DNA of 64,000 bases from Halobellus captivus (lineage in GTDB: Archaea; Halobacteriota; Halobacteria; Halobacteriales; Haloferacaceae), in assembly GCF_003697845.1 (NCBI RefSeq), contig NZ_RDQE01000013.1, positions 33,429 through 97,428 on the forward strand, read 5' to 3'. Positions 18,608 through 26,608 of the stretch are shown here, piece after piece. Made by a program: the position numbers and the translations under genes. Within the stretch, counting starts at the first letter, position 1. Every line of letters begins with the position of its first letter. The notes beneath the pieces were generated by a model. It was not told the DNA's origin. It searched no databases and saw only the letters and a program-made list of their open reading frames with translations.

Positions 18608-19103
18608 AGACGACATCTCCGCGCGTGACGCCCTCGCCGTCGCCCAGAGAGCGCTCGCTCGTGTCAACGACTTCGAAGAGCGGATAGATCAGCTCGAAGC
18701 GTCGCGTGGAGAGCTCCAGGAAGACCTCACCGCGGTGAAGCTCCGGCTCTCGGAGATCGACGAGGATCGTCCGTACGAATCGCTGTCGATCAACGAGAAG
18801 GTCGGCATGGTCCGCGAGCACGCGTTTCGGAAGGCGACCGACCGCAACGGACGCGCGAAGTTGGACTACGACGACGTGATGTACGAGGTGTTCGACGGGA
18901 AGCCCGGATCGAAGCACTGCTACAAGCTCATCCGGCTCGCAGCGGGACTCGACGCAGACGAGAAGACCGGCGGGACGATCCCGGGGTTCACCGCTCGCGA
19001 CCCCTCGAGCGGCAACTACCACCTCGCCGTCGACGCTGTCGAAGCCAAGCGCGGCGAGGTCTTTTTCCCGAGAACAAAACCCGACGGGGAGGGGGTGGCC
19101 TGA
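18600..19103 (+). CDS. Haloviral protein with coiled coil and helical DNA-binding-like domain
   Basis: 167 residues. A coiled coil spans about residues 15-55 (LARVNDFEERIDQLEASRGE). A helical domain follows (about 60-125) with the segment VMYEVFDGKPGSKHCYKLIR, which looks like a winged-helix or similar fold. It precedes the MCM gene and the inverted repeat that surrounds the MCM promoter, so a replication role is possible. The last 15 codons form the left arm of that inverted repeat. Confidence 0.6.
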   Translation: MSEDDISARDALAVAQRALARVNDFEERIDQLEASRGELQEDLTAVKLRLSEIDEDRPYESLSINEKVGMVREHAFRKATDRNGRAKLDYDDVMYEVFDGKPGSKHCYKLIRLAAGLDADEKTGGTIPGFTARDPSSGNYHLAVDAVEAKRGEVFFPRTKPDGEGVA

Positions 19104-19280
19104 GCATGCCCTCGTTCGCCCGCGGTATCCCACCTCCGTTGTACTGGATGAAGATCCCGTTGTAGATCAGTCTGTAAACAACTGTCCGCTAGCCGAGAGG
19201 CCGTCGTTTAGGCCGACGTTTGGCCGACGTCGACGGTCGCGGACAACGCCGCGGTGGCGTTTGTTCTCGGGAAAAAGACC
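19058..19280. repeat. Inverted repeat flanking the MCM promoter (candidate replication origin)
   Basis: TTGTTCTCGGGAAAAAGACC at 19261-19280 is the exact reverse complement of a segment inside 19058-19080; with flanks the arms match over 22 of 23 positions. The 178 bp between the arms contain a tandem GGCCGACGT motif (19211-19230) and AT-richer patches. Arms this long, immediately before a viral helicase gene, resemble initiator-binding sites, but the sequence is not a recognised haloarchaeal ORB. Confidence 0.55.
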
Positions 19281-19285
19281 ACACG

Positions 19286-21406
19286 ATGTCCACCACCCAC
19301 GACCGACGCAAGGAGACCGAGACACTGACCGAGACGCTGATCCGATTCATGCGGGAGCGGTGCCGTGACGAGCTCGGGACGCTCGCCCAGCGCTACCCGA
19401 ATGAGCAGCGGTCGCTCGTCATCGACTACGACGAGCTCTACGAGTTCGACCACACGATCGCCGAGGACTACCTCGCGGAGCCCGAGCAGACACGTGAGTA
19501 CTTCGAGGAGGCGCTCCGGCAGTACGACCTCCCGGCCGACGTGTCTCTCGATCGAGCTCACGTGCGCGTGGCGAACCTCCCGGCTGAGTACACGCACTAT
19601 CCAGGGCACTTCAGTCCGACCAAGATTCACCGCGACGAGCCGTACATCAGCGTCGAGGGTGAGATCGTCGCGGCGAGCGACGTCCACCCGAAGGTGACAG
19701 AGACCGCGTTCGAGTGCAAGCGCTGCGGGACGAAGACCTACGTCCCGCAGACGGATCGTGGCTACCAGGAACCACACGAGTGTCAGGGATGTGAGCGGCA
19801 AGGGCCGTTCCGCGTCAATTTCGAGGAGTCGGAGTTCATCGACGCCCAGAAGATCCGTCTCTCGGAGCCGCCGGAGGTCGCTGGCGGTGACGGGCAGACG
19901 ATCGACATCTTCGTCGAGGATGACCTCGCCGGCGAGGTGACGACGGGAGACCGCGTCGCTATCACTGGACACCTCCACCTCGAGCAGCGCACCAAAGGCA
20001 ACGAGAAGAAGTCGACGTTCGAGCCGTATCTGAACGGCCACGCCATCGAGATCCAAGAGTCGGATCAGACGACGGTCGAGGTCTCGCCGAGCGAGCGCGA
20101 GGAGATCGCCGACATCGTCGACGGCGAGCTGGGCGATCCTCTCGAGGTCGCTGCCCAGTCGATCGCGCCCGGTGTGTTCGGCGAGCAGTACGACCACATG
20201 AAGTGGGCGATCGTCCTCACCGTGGTCGGCGGCGACTGGGTCGAGGGGAAGGACGGGAGCGTCGAGCGTGGCTCAATCAGCATGCTCCTCGTGGGTGATC
20301 CGTCGACGGGGAAGTCCGCGCTGATCAACCAGGCCGAGTCGAACGCGCCGCGGGCCGTCGGTGTCTCAGGGAAGGGCGCTCGCGAGGCCGGCATCACCGC
20401 CTCGGCCGTCCGCGACGACTTCTCCGATGGTGAGTGGACACTCAAAGCGGGTGCGTTCGTGAAGGCGAACGGCGGGATCGTCCGGATCGACGAGCTCGAC
20501 GACATGCCGCCGGACGTCCGGTCGGCGATGCTGGAGCCGATGGCGAACGGGAAGATCAACGTCTCGAAGGCCGGGATCAACGCGACGCTCCAGACGCGCG
20601 TCGGCGTCGTCGCCGCAGCCAACCCGAAGTATGGTCGGTTCGACCCGTACGAGCCGGTGGTCGAGCAGGTCGAGCTCGGCTCGACGCTCATCTCACGGTT
20701 CGACCTCGGGTTCACTGTCACCGAGACGGACGAGGTCGACACCGTCAAACAGGTCGCTCGGGACATCGTCGGCCGTCGCGAACACAAGAAGCGCCTCGAC
20801 GTCGCCCCCGAGACGATCGAGCCGGGGGAGACCGACAAGTACGACCCGCCCGTACGCAGCGAACTCCTCCGGAAGTGGCTGGCACTCGCGAGCGATCAGC
20901 CGTCACCCGTCATCGCGAGCGAGGAGCTGGAGCAACGGATCGCCGACGAGTTCTCTGACTTCAAGACGAAGCACATGGGCGAGGACGCGCCCGTCCCGGC
21001 GACGTGGCGCGACCTGGAGGCACAGCTCCGGCTCGCCGAGGCAGCCGCGAAACTGGAGTTCTCCGAGACGATCGAGGAGCGGCACTTCAGGACGGCGCTC
21101 TCGCTGACGATGCGGTCGATGCGGGACTTCGGGATGAACGAGGACGGTGAGTTCGACGCCGACATGCGGGAGTCGGGGACGTCGAAGACCCAGCGTGACC
21201 GTATCACCGTGCTCGAGGACATCGTCGAAGAGCAGTGTGCTTCGGGCGACACCAACGGCACCGCTGTCGAGGACGTCCTCGGGGAGGCAGAGGCCGAGGG
21301 GATCGACCGCAACCGGGCAGAGAAGACGCTCCGGAAGATCAAAGAAGAGATCGGGTCGCTGTACGAGCCGACCGATGGGACGCTCAAGTGGCTCGGGAGG
21401 GCGTGA
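19286..21406 (+). CDS. mcm: MCM replicative helicase, viral
   Basis: 706 residues. N-terminal domain with a zinc ribbon (Cys144, Cys147, Cys166, Cys169) and OB fold; AAA+ core with Walker A GDPSTGKS (337-344), Walker B GGIVRIDELDD (Asp402-Glu403), the sensor-1 region VVAAANPKYG and arginine finger Arg471 in SRFDL. A C-terminal winged helix is suggested by residues 640-700. A complete, probably active helicase that would let the virus open its own origin. ATG at 19286 follows the repeat arm closely; the frame is open upstream to 19220 only within repeat DNA. Confidence 0.95.
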   Translation: MSTTHDRRKETETLTETLIRFMRERCRDELGTLAQRYPNEQRSLVIDYDELYEFDHTIAEDYLAEPEQTREYFEEALRQYDLPADVSLDRAHVRVANLPAEYTHYPGHFSPTKIHRDEPYISVEGEIVAASDVHPKVTETAFECKRCGTKTYVPQTDRGYQEPHECQGCERQGPFRVNFEESEFIDAQKIRLSEPPEVAGGDGQTIDIFVEDDLAGEVTTGDRVAITGHLHLEQRTKGNEKKSTFEPYLNGHAIEIQESDQTTVEVSPSEREEIADIVDGELGDPLEVAAQSIAPGVFGEQYDHMKWAIVLTVVGGDWVEGKDGSVERGSISMLLVGDPSTGKSALINQAESNAPRAVGVSGKGAREAGITASAVRDDFSDGEWTLKAGAFVKANGGIVRIDELDDMPPDVRSAMLEPMANGKINVSKAGINATLQTRVGVVAAANPKYGRFDPYEPVVEQVELGSTLISRFDLGFTVTETDEVDTVKQVARDIVGRREHKKRLDVAPETIEPGETDKYDPPVRSELLRKWLALASDQPSPVIASEELEQRIADEFSDFKTKHMGEDAPVPATWRDLEAQLRLAEAAAKLEFSETIEERHFRTALSLTMRSMRDFGMNEDGEFDADMRESGTSKTQRDRITVLEDIVEEQCASGDTNGTAVEDVLGEAEAEGIDRNRAEKTLRKIKEEIGSLYEPTDGTLKWLGRA

Positions 21407-21408
21407 CC

Positions 21409-21861
21409 ATGCCTGCCACGAGCCAACACAACGAGCAGGCGGCCACGACGCCGAACCCGTTCCCCGGGCCGGCCGCAGAGTACGGCGAGAACCCGGCGCG
21501 GTTCCTCGCGAACGAACGCGTCGTCGACGATGGCGATGGCACGAGGGGCGAGCTCATGCTCGCGCGGATCCGCGGGCTCGAAACCATCGAACTGTGTGGG
21601 TTCTGGCTCGCCGTCGAGCGAGCGCTCGCGAACAAGGAGGGCCGGGAGCCTCGCGACCGTGTCGAGCGCGCGATCCGTGAGCGGAAGGCGCACCTGGAGG
21701 AACACGGCGAGGGGCTGCCGCAGGCCGGGATGACGTCCGCCGAACGTCGAGAGGCTGCCGCCGACCGCGACAGCGAGTCGGCCGCCGTGCTCCTCGACGA
21801 GGATGGCGAGGAAGTCTCGTGGAGTCGACAGCGTGGCGCGTCCGTGGGGGCGAGCCGATGA
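21409..21861 (+). CDS. Haloviral hypothetical protein
   Basis: 150 residues, acidic and mostly helical. A recognisable central helix-rich block runs from ELMLARIRGLETIELCGFWL to ERKAHLEEHGEG and includes ALANKEGREPRDRVERAIRE. No metal-binding or catalytic motif. It starts three bases after the MCM stop and its own stop overlaps the next ATG, so it is co-expressed with MCM. Confidence 0.6.
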   Translation: MPATSQHNEQAATTPNPFPGPAAEYGENPARFLANERVVDDGDGTRGELMLARIRGLETIELCGFWLAVERALANKEGREPRDRVERAIRERKAHLEEHGEGLPQAGMTSAERREAAADRDSESAAVLLDEDGEEVSWSRQRGASVGASR

Positions 21862-22139
21862 GTGATCAATCCGACGGAGGACTTGAACGCGAAGAGTGTG
21901 CCGAGTGCGGGGGTCCGATCGACCCGACCGAACCGGGGCACTACAAGAGCGCGGACGACGAGACGTTCGTTCACTCGGTGTGTTTCGAGGAGGGAGAGCC
22001 GTCGAAGGTCCTCGATCTCCTCGACGAGTACCCGTTCAAGCGGCAGATGGGGCGTCAGTACGGTTGCGGCCACTACGCTCACGGACCACCGGCAGATCTC
22101 CCCGACGAGTGTCCTGAGTGCGAGGTGCCGGCTCCATGA
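21858..22139 (+). CDS. Two-site zinc-finger protein
   Basis: 93 residues. CAECGGPIDPTEPGHYKSAD opens a first CxxC pair, completed by HSVC; a second site is CGHYAHG with CPEC near the end. ATGA overlap on both sides. First of a run of tiny Cys-rich genes. DNA, RNA or protein contacts cannot be told apart. Confidence 0.7.
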   Translation: MSDQSDGGLEREECAECGGPIDPTEPGHYKSADDETFVHSVCFEEGEPSKVLDLLDEYPFKRQMGRQYGCGHYAHGPPADLPDECPECEVPAP

Positions 22140-22297
22140 CGACCGACGTTCAGATCTGCTCTGATTGCGGCTGGCAGCGGTCGGGTAGTGACAAGATCAA
22201 CCCTCACAGGAAGCAGTGCCCGAAGTGTGGTGCGTACTTCTTCGGCCGGGAAGAGATCCAGTGGTTCGGCGGAAATGAACCGGGGTACAAACCATGA
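22136..22297 (+). CDS. Zinc-ribbon microprotein
   Basis: 53 residues with CSDC at 8-11 and CPKC at 28-31, a minimal zinc ribbon. Start and stop both overlap neighbours as ATGA. Not detected as a long frame but well supported by the motif and coupling. Confidence 0.65.
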   Translation: MTTDVQICSDCGWQRSGSDKINPHRKQCPKCGAYFFGREEIQWFGGNEPGYKP

Positions 22298-22362
22298 CGA
22301 GTGATCGATCCGGAGACGGAACCGAACGCAATTCCGACCAGTCCGACGGAGGTGAGCGATGA
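22294..22362 (+). CDS. Possible 22-residue peptide
   Basis: MTSDRSGDGTERNSDQSDGG plus ER, hydrophilic, no motif. Supported only by ATGA overlaps with both neighbours. It resembles the start of the 21858 protein (SDQSDGG), so it may be a relic of such a gene. Confidence 0.35.
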   Translation: MTSDRSGDGTERNSDQSDGGER

Positions 22363-22484
22363 GCACCACCGACCTCGTCCAGTGCGGCTACTGCCATCGC
22401 ACGATCAAGCGGTACGCCCGAACACCACACGGCCGCCGGTACTGCCCGGACTGCGGCGCGATCAAAGCTGAGGACCAGCGATGA
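22359..22484 (+). CDS. Zinc-ribbon microprotein
   Basis: 41 residues: CGYC at 9-12 and CPDC at 29-32, with basic residues between (HRTIKRYARTPHGRRY), which fits nucleic-acid binding. ATGA overlap with genes on both sides. Confidence 0.65.
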   Translation: MSTTDLVQCGYCHRTIKRYARTPHGRRYCPDCGAIKAEDQR

Positions 22485-22594
22485 GCGAGCGCTACCCTGA
22501 AGAGGTCGTCGAGGCGGTTGCGAAGCGCTGGCGCATCCCCAAGCCCGAGGCACGCCGCCTGCTCGCGACGAGCGACATGGAGGTGGATGCGTGA
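22481..22594 (+). CDS. Small helical protein
   Basis: 37 residues: VVEAVAKRWRIPKPEARRLL looks like a helix-turn-helix. Overlaps the preceding stop (ATGA) and the following GTG (GTGA). Function unknown. Confidence 0.5.
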   Translation: MSERYPEEVVEAVAKRWRIPKPEARRLLATSDMEVDA

Positions 22595-23001
22595 GCCTCT
22601 TCGAGGACGTCGTCGAGGCTCACTACCAGGCGGCCACCTACCGCGACCACGTCTCCGGGCCGTGTGAGGTCGACACGCTCGTCGAGGCGCTCCAGGAGGT
22701 GACGCCGCAGCATCGCGACGACGCGGTCGTCATCCTCGACCGGCAGTCGGCCGCAACGATCAGCGAGCACCTCGGAGACGACGTCCATGTGACGGTCGAG
22801 ACTCCGCATGCCCTCCGAGAGCACGTCTATCTCGTTCCGAAGCGGATCGAGCAGGCGCTGGGTGGCGAGACGATGGTTCTCACCGAAGGGAGTCAGACAC
22901 GGTTCGGGCTCGTGATGGATCCGAGCTGCGTCACCTACGCGAACGAGGTCATCGACCCGGCCGGCGTCGTCGGCATCTCGTGGGTGGTCGACGATGAGTG
23001 A
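22591..23001 (+). CDS. Haloviral hypothetical protein
   Basis: 136 residues, acidic, alpha/beta composition (DDAVVILDRQSAATISEHLG, THFVDVHVT-like strands). No recognised motif. GTG start coupled to the preceding stop; its end overlaps the next ATG by eight bases. Confidence 0.6.
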   Translation: MSLFEDVVEAHYQAATYRDHVSGPCEVDTLVEALQEVTPQHRDDAVVILDRQSAATISEHLGDDVHVTVETPHALREHVYLVPKRIEQALGGETMVLTEGSQTRFGLVMDPSCVTYANEVIDPAGVVGISWVVDDE

Positions 23002-23254
23002 TGATACAGAGGCGGAGATACTGTACGTCGCTGGGCGGCAGAACGGCGGTGGCGGGTCGCGTAAGGCTCACACAACCGATCAGTGTCCGATGCTCAAACA
23101 GGCGAATACAGTTCTCGAACGTCCTCGAGACACCTTTGCATCGGAGCCGGGCTGGTGTAAGGTCTGCACCGAAGGTATCGACCGACCGGATTCGCAGGAT
23201 GTCTCGCACTACAACGCGCTCGTCGCTGCTGCGTCGGAGGCCGATCAATCATGA
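22994..23254 (+). CDS. Haloviral hypothetical protein with Cys-His motif
   Basis: 86 residues. YVAGRQNGGGGSRKAHTTDQ is followed by CPML and, after 20 residues, WCKVC. The His/Cys spacing (H..C...C..C) fits a small zinc site; similar short proteins occur in haloarchaeal plasmids and viruses. GC content is lower than neighbours. Confidence 0.55.
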   Translation: MSDDTEAEILYVAGRQNGGGGSRKAHTTDQCPMLKQANTVLERPRDTFASEPGWCKVCTEGIDRPDSQDVSHYNALVAAASEADQS

Positions 23255-23922
23255 GACAACAAACTCGCGAAAAGGCACTCACAGAACGGCAGTTCGAGCG
23301 GCTGCTCATCGGCGCGATGCGGATAGAGAATCCCGAACAGGCGATGGAGACGAGGGCGATGCTGCTCATCGGTGGTCGACTCGGCCTCCGCCCAGGCGAG
23401 GTCACCCATCTCGACGCCTCGTGGGTCAACCGCCGCCGAGAGATGTTGTCGATCCCGGGTCACGACTCCTGCTCAAAAGGCCGCGACGACCAGCCCTGTG
23501 GATACTGCCGTCAGGCGGCTCGCCAGCAGGTCAAACACGACGACAGCAAAGAGTTCGAAGACGTCGTCGACACCTATTGGAACCCGAAGACCGACGCCGC
23601 GGTTCGGGATGTCCCGTTCGGCTGGGATCAGCGCATCTCAGTCGCGATCGAGTGGCTGATCGACACGCACGGCGGGTGGCCGTACTCGTTCTCGACGCTC
23701 CAGCGCCGACTTGAGATGGCGCTTGAAAAAGCCGATGACCTCGAACCAGAGGACACCAGCCTTCATGGGCTCCGTGGGACGGCCGCCTCTTATCACGCCG
23801 GTCGTGGACTCGACTCCGGGCCACTTCAGTCGATGTTCGGCTGGAGCGATCTGTCCACCGCGAAGAACTACATTGCCGTCGACGGCGAGATGACGGCCCG
23901 GGCTCTTGGTGAGGTGCACTGA
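23251..23922 (+). CDS. Minimal tyrosine recombinase (second integrase)
   Basis: 223 residues. Catalytic set Arg47 (GLRPGE), His172-x-x-Arg175 (LHGLRG), Trp198 in place of the second His, and Tyr207 (AKNYI). The usual N-terminal core-binding domain is absent: the catalytic domain starts at about residue 10. A CxxC-containing insertion (DQPCGYCRQ) lies at 82-90. Such short recombinases may resolve dimers or invert DNA. It is far from the ends of the element, so integration is more likely done by the 57878 integrase. Confidence 0.85.
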   Translation: MRQQTREKALTERQFERLLIGAMRIENPEQAMETRAMLLIGGRLGLRPGEVTHLDASWVNRRREMLSIPGHDSCSKGRDDQPCGYCRQAARQQVKHDDSKEFEDVVDTYWNPKTDAAVRDVPFGWDQRISVAIEWLIDTHGGWPYSFSTLQRRLEMALEKADDLEPEDTSLHGLRGTAASYHAGRGLDSGPLQSMFGWSDLSTAKNYIAVDGEMTARALGEVH

Positions 23923-24158
23923 TGAGCGATACAGAGTGTTGTGTGGTCTGTGGAGCGCCACGAGAGGAGTTCATACAGGCAGTCCTGATCGGAGAACTAA
24001 CCGTTGCTGAAGTGAACTATGACCGAGAAGAAGAAGATCTGGAGCCAATCTGCGGCCGTCATGACTGTAAGATAGCCGTCTCCGAAGAGTTGATAGATAT
24101 GTACGGGACGCTCTCGAAAGCAGCGCGCTTCGGTGGGCCGGGGTGGCGAAACCTATGA
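23922..24158 (+). CDS. Small Cys-rich protein
   Basis: 78 residues. CCVVCGAP near the N terminus and CGRHDC at 44-49 give two metal-ligand pairs. The following helix is amphipathic. Shares one base with the preceding stop and overlaps the next start. Lower GC than average. Confidence 0.6.
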   Translation: MSDTECCVVCGAPREEFIQAVLIGELTVAEVNYDREEEDLEPICGRHDCKIAVSEELIDMYGTLSKAARFGGPGWRNL

Positions 24159-24412
24159 CTGACGCCGCCCTCGGCGACCTCGACCGACCCACCCGCGAGC
24201 AGCTCGCCGACCTCCCGCCGACGGCGTCGCTCGTCTACCTCGAACTCTACGCCGCCGACGGCCCGCGGACGCTTCGCCAGCTCACGTACCGGATGGCTCG
24301 CCCGGAGACGTCGATCCACCGCGCCCTCCGGCAGCTTCACGACGAGGGGCTCGTCTCGTGTGACCCTCGCCACACCGATCCGCCGTCGTCGGAGTGGAGT
24401 GTTGACGGGTGA
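24155..24412 (+). CDS. Winged-helix DNA-binding protein (MarR-like)
   Basis: 85 residues. PTASLVYLELYAADGPRTLR, then a recognition helix in ETSIHRALRQLHDEGLVSCD. A full winged-helix without further domain. ATGA overlap with the gene before, GTGA with the gene after. A transcription regulator of the viral early region is likely. Confidence 0.75.
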   Translation: MTDAALGDLDRPTREQLADLPPTASLVYLELYAADGPRTLRQLTYRMARPETSIHRALRQLHDEGLVSCDPRHTDPPSSEWSVDG

Positions 24413-24564
24413 CTCCCATTATGGGATTCATGCGACGACTTAACCGTTGGGCCAAGCAACGAGGAGATGACGACGCATCGCCACAAGGTGCCAAGGCGCT
24501 ACAAGTTCATGACCACCCGAGAGTGGGGCCGTGGGGGAGGCTACGTATAGAGAACCACCGATGA
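24409..24564 (+). CDS. Basic microprotein
   Basis: 51 residues, start GTG at 24409, overlapping the preceding stop; its TGA overlaps the next ATG. Basic for this genome (MGFMRRLNRWAKQRGDDDAS), lower GC. No motif. An internal ATG at 24421 is an alternative start. Confidence 0.45.
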   Translation: MTPIMGFMRRLNRWAKQRGDDDASPQGAKALQVHDHPRVGPWGRLRIENHR

Positions 24565-25055
24565 TCGATTTTCAGGAAGACGTTCTGAACGACAGCCACA
24601 TCTGTCGGAACTGCTTCGCGCTTCGGCGCCGGGCAGTAGAGAAGACTCTCCGCTGGGAAGGCTCGACGACCTATCACGAGCGGGTACGCTGGAACACGGT
24701 CGTCGACGACATCCCTGACGTGCCTACCTCGGAGTCGCGGACGCTCTTTTGCGAGTGTGGCGCGCCATCGGCGTACGTCCGTATCTGGGAAGACCACGAG
24801 ATAGATGCGCCACGCCTCCGAGAGTTCTTGAAGAACCTTTACGAGGCACTCACGGCGAAGGGGTACGATGTCGACGTGCGCCAGCTGGCTCGCGGTGCTG
24901 ATGAGGCGTATCACAAGATGCCACCAGCAGGCATTCCCGGTCGCGGGATCGGTCCACACCAGCCTGACGATATCCTCGAGATCGACGCAATCCTCAAACA
25001 AGCCGTCGGAGAGGGCATCCAAGAACCGCCCGATAAGCAGGTGATCAACCGGTGA
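24561..25055 (+). CDS. Conserved haloviral protein with zinc site
   Basis: 164 residues. HICRNCFALRRR with a second pair FCECG forms a probable zinc site (residues 15-70); helices follow (LREFLKNLYEALTAKGYDVD). GTGA overlap with the HNH gene after it. Function unknown. Confidence 0.6.
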   Translation: MIDFQEDVLNDSHICRNCFALRRRAVEKTLRWEGSTTYHERVRWNTVVDDIPDVPTSESRTLFCECGAPSAYVRIWEDHEIDAPRLREFLKNLYEALTAKGYDVDVRQLARGADEAYHKMPPAGIPGRGIGPHQPDDILEIDAILKQAVGEGIQEPPDKQVINR

Positions 25056-25687
25056 GCACAACGTACACAGGCGAACGGTGGAGAATGAATCGATCGGCTG
25101 CTCTAGCGAGGGACAACCGCCGGTGTCAGGACTGCGGTGCTCGTGAAGATCTCCATGTCCATCACATCGACCCGGTCCGAGATTTCGCAGACTCGAAGGA
25201 GGCGCACTACCTCGAGAACCTGGTGACGCTTTGTAAATACTGCCATCCGAAGTGGGAGGGCCGAGACGGGGGGCCGGTTCTCTTGTCACCGTCTGCTGGA
25301 GCGCATCTGGCCGATGTCGTAGAAGGACTCGTGATGGATTGGGTCGATCGAAACTGGGTGCGGCTCTCCCCAGAATCCGCGTTCACAACTGCCGTCTGGC
25401 ACAACAGTAGCGCCTGCAACAACTGCTTTTCCCGGTTGGACGGCAGATCTGATTGCTCGGTGTGCGGAACGAACGGCTCCGCAACACCGGAATCCGATTC
25501 CAAAAATCAAGTGACGAAACGAGCGCGACGTATCGGCGATCGCCTCGAGGAGCAGGACATCGCTGTCGACCGGCCAGCGCTCCGTCGAGCAGTTCGGACG
25601 CTCAAGTCGAAGCCGGAGCTGGAGGCGCTCGACACGGAGATCTACGAGCGCGCCACGAAGATCGCCGTCCGGAGGGCCCAGCGATGA
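25052..25687 (+). CDS. HNH endonuclease-like protein
   Basis: 211 residues. The HNH core is near the N terminus: CQDCG, then LHVHHIDP and LVTLCKYCHPKWEG, with both structural CxxC pairs and the His-His pair. A second zinc pair (CNNCFSRLDGRSDCSVCG) and a helical C-terminal domain follow. Could be a homing-like or packaging-associated nuclease, though it lies away from the terminase. Start GTG overlaps the preceding stop. Confidence 0.85.
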   Translation: MSTTYTGERWRMNRSAALARDNRRCQDCGAREDLHVHHIDPVRDFADSKEAHYLENLVTLCKYCHPKWEGRDGGPVLLSPSAGAHLADVVEGLVMDWVDRNWVRLSPESAFTTAVWHNSSACNNCFSRLDGRSDCSVCGTNGSATPESDSKNQVTKRARRIGDRLEEQDIAVDRPALRRAVRTLKSKPELEALDTEIYERATKIAVRRAQR

Positions 25688-25860
25688 GCACGTCGCAGTA
25701 CAACCGCGTCGCGTTCGACTTCGCCGGTCGCGATCTCGTCGGTACCGTGGCCGACTACCTCGCCGCCGGCGATGTCTCCGGGCCGGACGGGCTCCTGGTC
25801 GTCGACGTCGACGGCGCTCGCTACCGGGTCGCAGAATCGGATGCCGAGCCACTGAGGTAG
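25684..25860 (+). CDS. Small acidic beta-rich protein
   Basis: 58 residues: YNRVAFDFAGRDLVGTVADY, then LLVVDVDGARYRVAESDAEP. Looks like a short beta-barrel. ATGA overlap with the HNH gene. Its last codons overlap the first tRNA-like hairpin of the following RNA region. Confidence 0.55.
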   Translation: MSTSQYNRVAFDFAGRDLVGTVADYLAAGDVSGPDGLLVVDVDGARYRVAESDAEPLR

Positions 25861-26160
25861 ACCCCGATCGCGGGTTCGACTCCCGCGAGTGGCTTTCCCC
25901 GAGGGCGTGGTCTCGAAGTCTTTTCGACGCCAGGCCAGGTCAGCGCCCGAGGGGAGTGTTGAGACACACGAGTGGCCGGCAGTGCCTCTCGCGAGGGACG
26001 ACGATCGTGTTCCATTCCACGTCTCCTGTGCTGACCAATTCACAAGTCCGGCCACCTTGCGACGCCACTGGTGTGGTCACGGACGGTCCTATGGGCTCGG
26101 GCGAAACCAAAGCCTGAGACGGGCCTACCCCGTGCCGGGTTCGATCCCCGGCGTCGCTCT
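25846..26160 (+). ncRNA. Candidate structured RNA with two tRNA-like T-arm hairpins
   Basis: 305 bp without a good gene. At 25869-25886 GCGGGTTCGACTCCCGC is a perfect T-arm, and flanking AGCCACT / AGTGGCT can pair as an acceptor stem. At 26133-26152 CCGGGTTCGATCCCCGG is a second T-arm, preceded by ACGGG-CCTAC-CCCGT, like a long variable arm, and flanked by GCGACGC/GCGTCGC. Between them, CCCC-GA-GGGCG (25897) pairs with CGCCC-GA-GGGG (25944), and GTGGCCGG (25972) with CCGGCCAC (26048). Neither half makes a full canonical tRNA by eye. Confidence 0.35.
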
Positions 26161-26165
26161 CGAAG

Positions 26166-26291
26166 ATGTCTCGATCTACAGACAAGCCGCCGATCCCGTC
26201 GCGGTATCGCCCGGACCGTTGCTCGGAGTGTGGGTGTCCGTCCACCTCCGCAGTCCCGTGCGACTGTCAACCCTACGCGGATGTATCATGA
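26166..26291 (+). CDS. Cys-rich microprotein
   Basis: 41 residues with RCSECGCPSTSAVPCDCQP: five cysteines in 16 residues, a compact metal site. Stop overlaps the next ATG (ATGA). Too short for routine gene finding but strongly supported by motif and coupling. Confidence 0.6.
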   Translation: MSRSTDKPPIPSRYRPDRCSECGCPSTSAVPCDCQPYADVS

Positions 26292-26602
26292 GCATTTCAG
26301 CACCTTCCCGGCCGTGGTACTGCCGGGACGACGTCGTCGACGAGTACAAACAGACGCTCGCGGAGGACGGTGAGCAGCTCCCGATGATCAAGACGCTGAA
26401 GATCATCCGGGCGATCATCGTCAACGTCGGGCTCTTCGCCGGCTGGCTCTACGCACTATACCTCGGCGGCGACCCGACGATCATCACGGTGTTCGCACTC
26501 GCCGTGGTGGGGGCGTACAACGGGCTCGAACTCGGCGACTACCTCGCACTCGTCCAGGCCTACAACGAGATCCAGACGGAAGCGAACGACCAGGACGACT
26601 GA
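26288..26602 (+). CDS. Small membrane protein (holin candidate)
   Basis: 104 residues. Two hydrophobic helices, about 38-62 (AIIVNVGLFAGWLYALYLGG) and 65-80 (TIITVFALAVVGAYNGLELG), between charged ends. Lies immediately before the terminase genes. Size and layout resemble holins, but archaeal lysis proteins are poorly known and no endolysin is seen. Confidence 0.6.
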   Translation: MSISAPSRPWYCRDDVVDEYKQTLAEDGEQLPMIKTLKIIRAIIVNVGLFAGWLYALYLGGDPTIITVFALAVVGAYNGLELGDYLALVQAYNEIQTEANDQDD

Positions 26603-26608
26603 TCCGCC

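Noticed and set aside
25889..26287. N-terminal extension of the 26288 membrane protein
   Set aside because: The extension crosses the T-arm hairpins, is basic and atypical, while the ATG at 26288 is coupled to a Cys-rich gene by ATGA.
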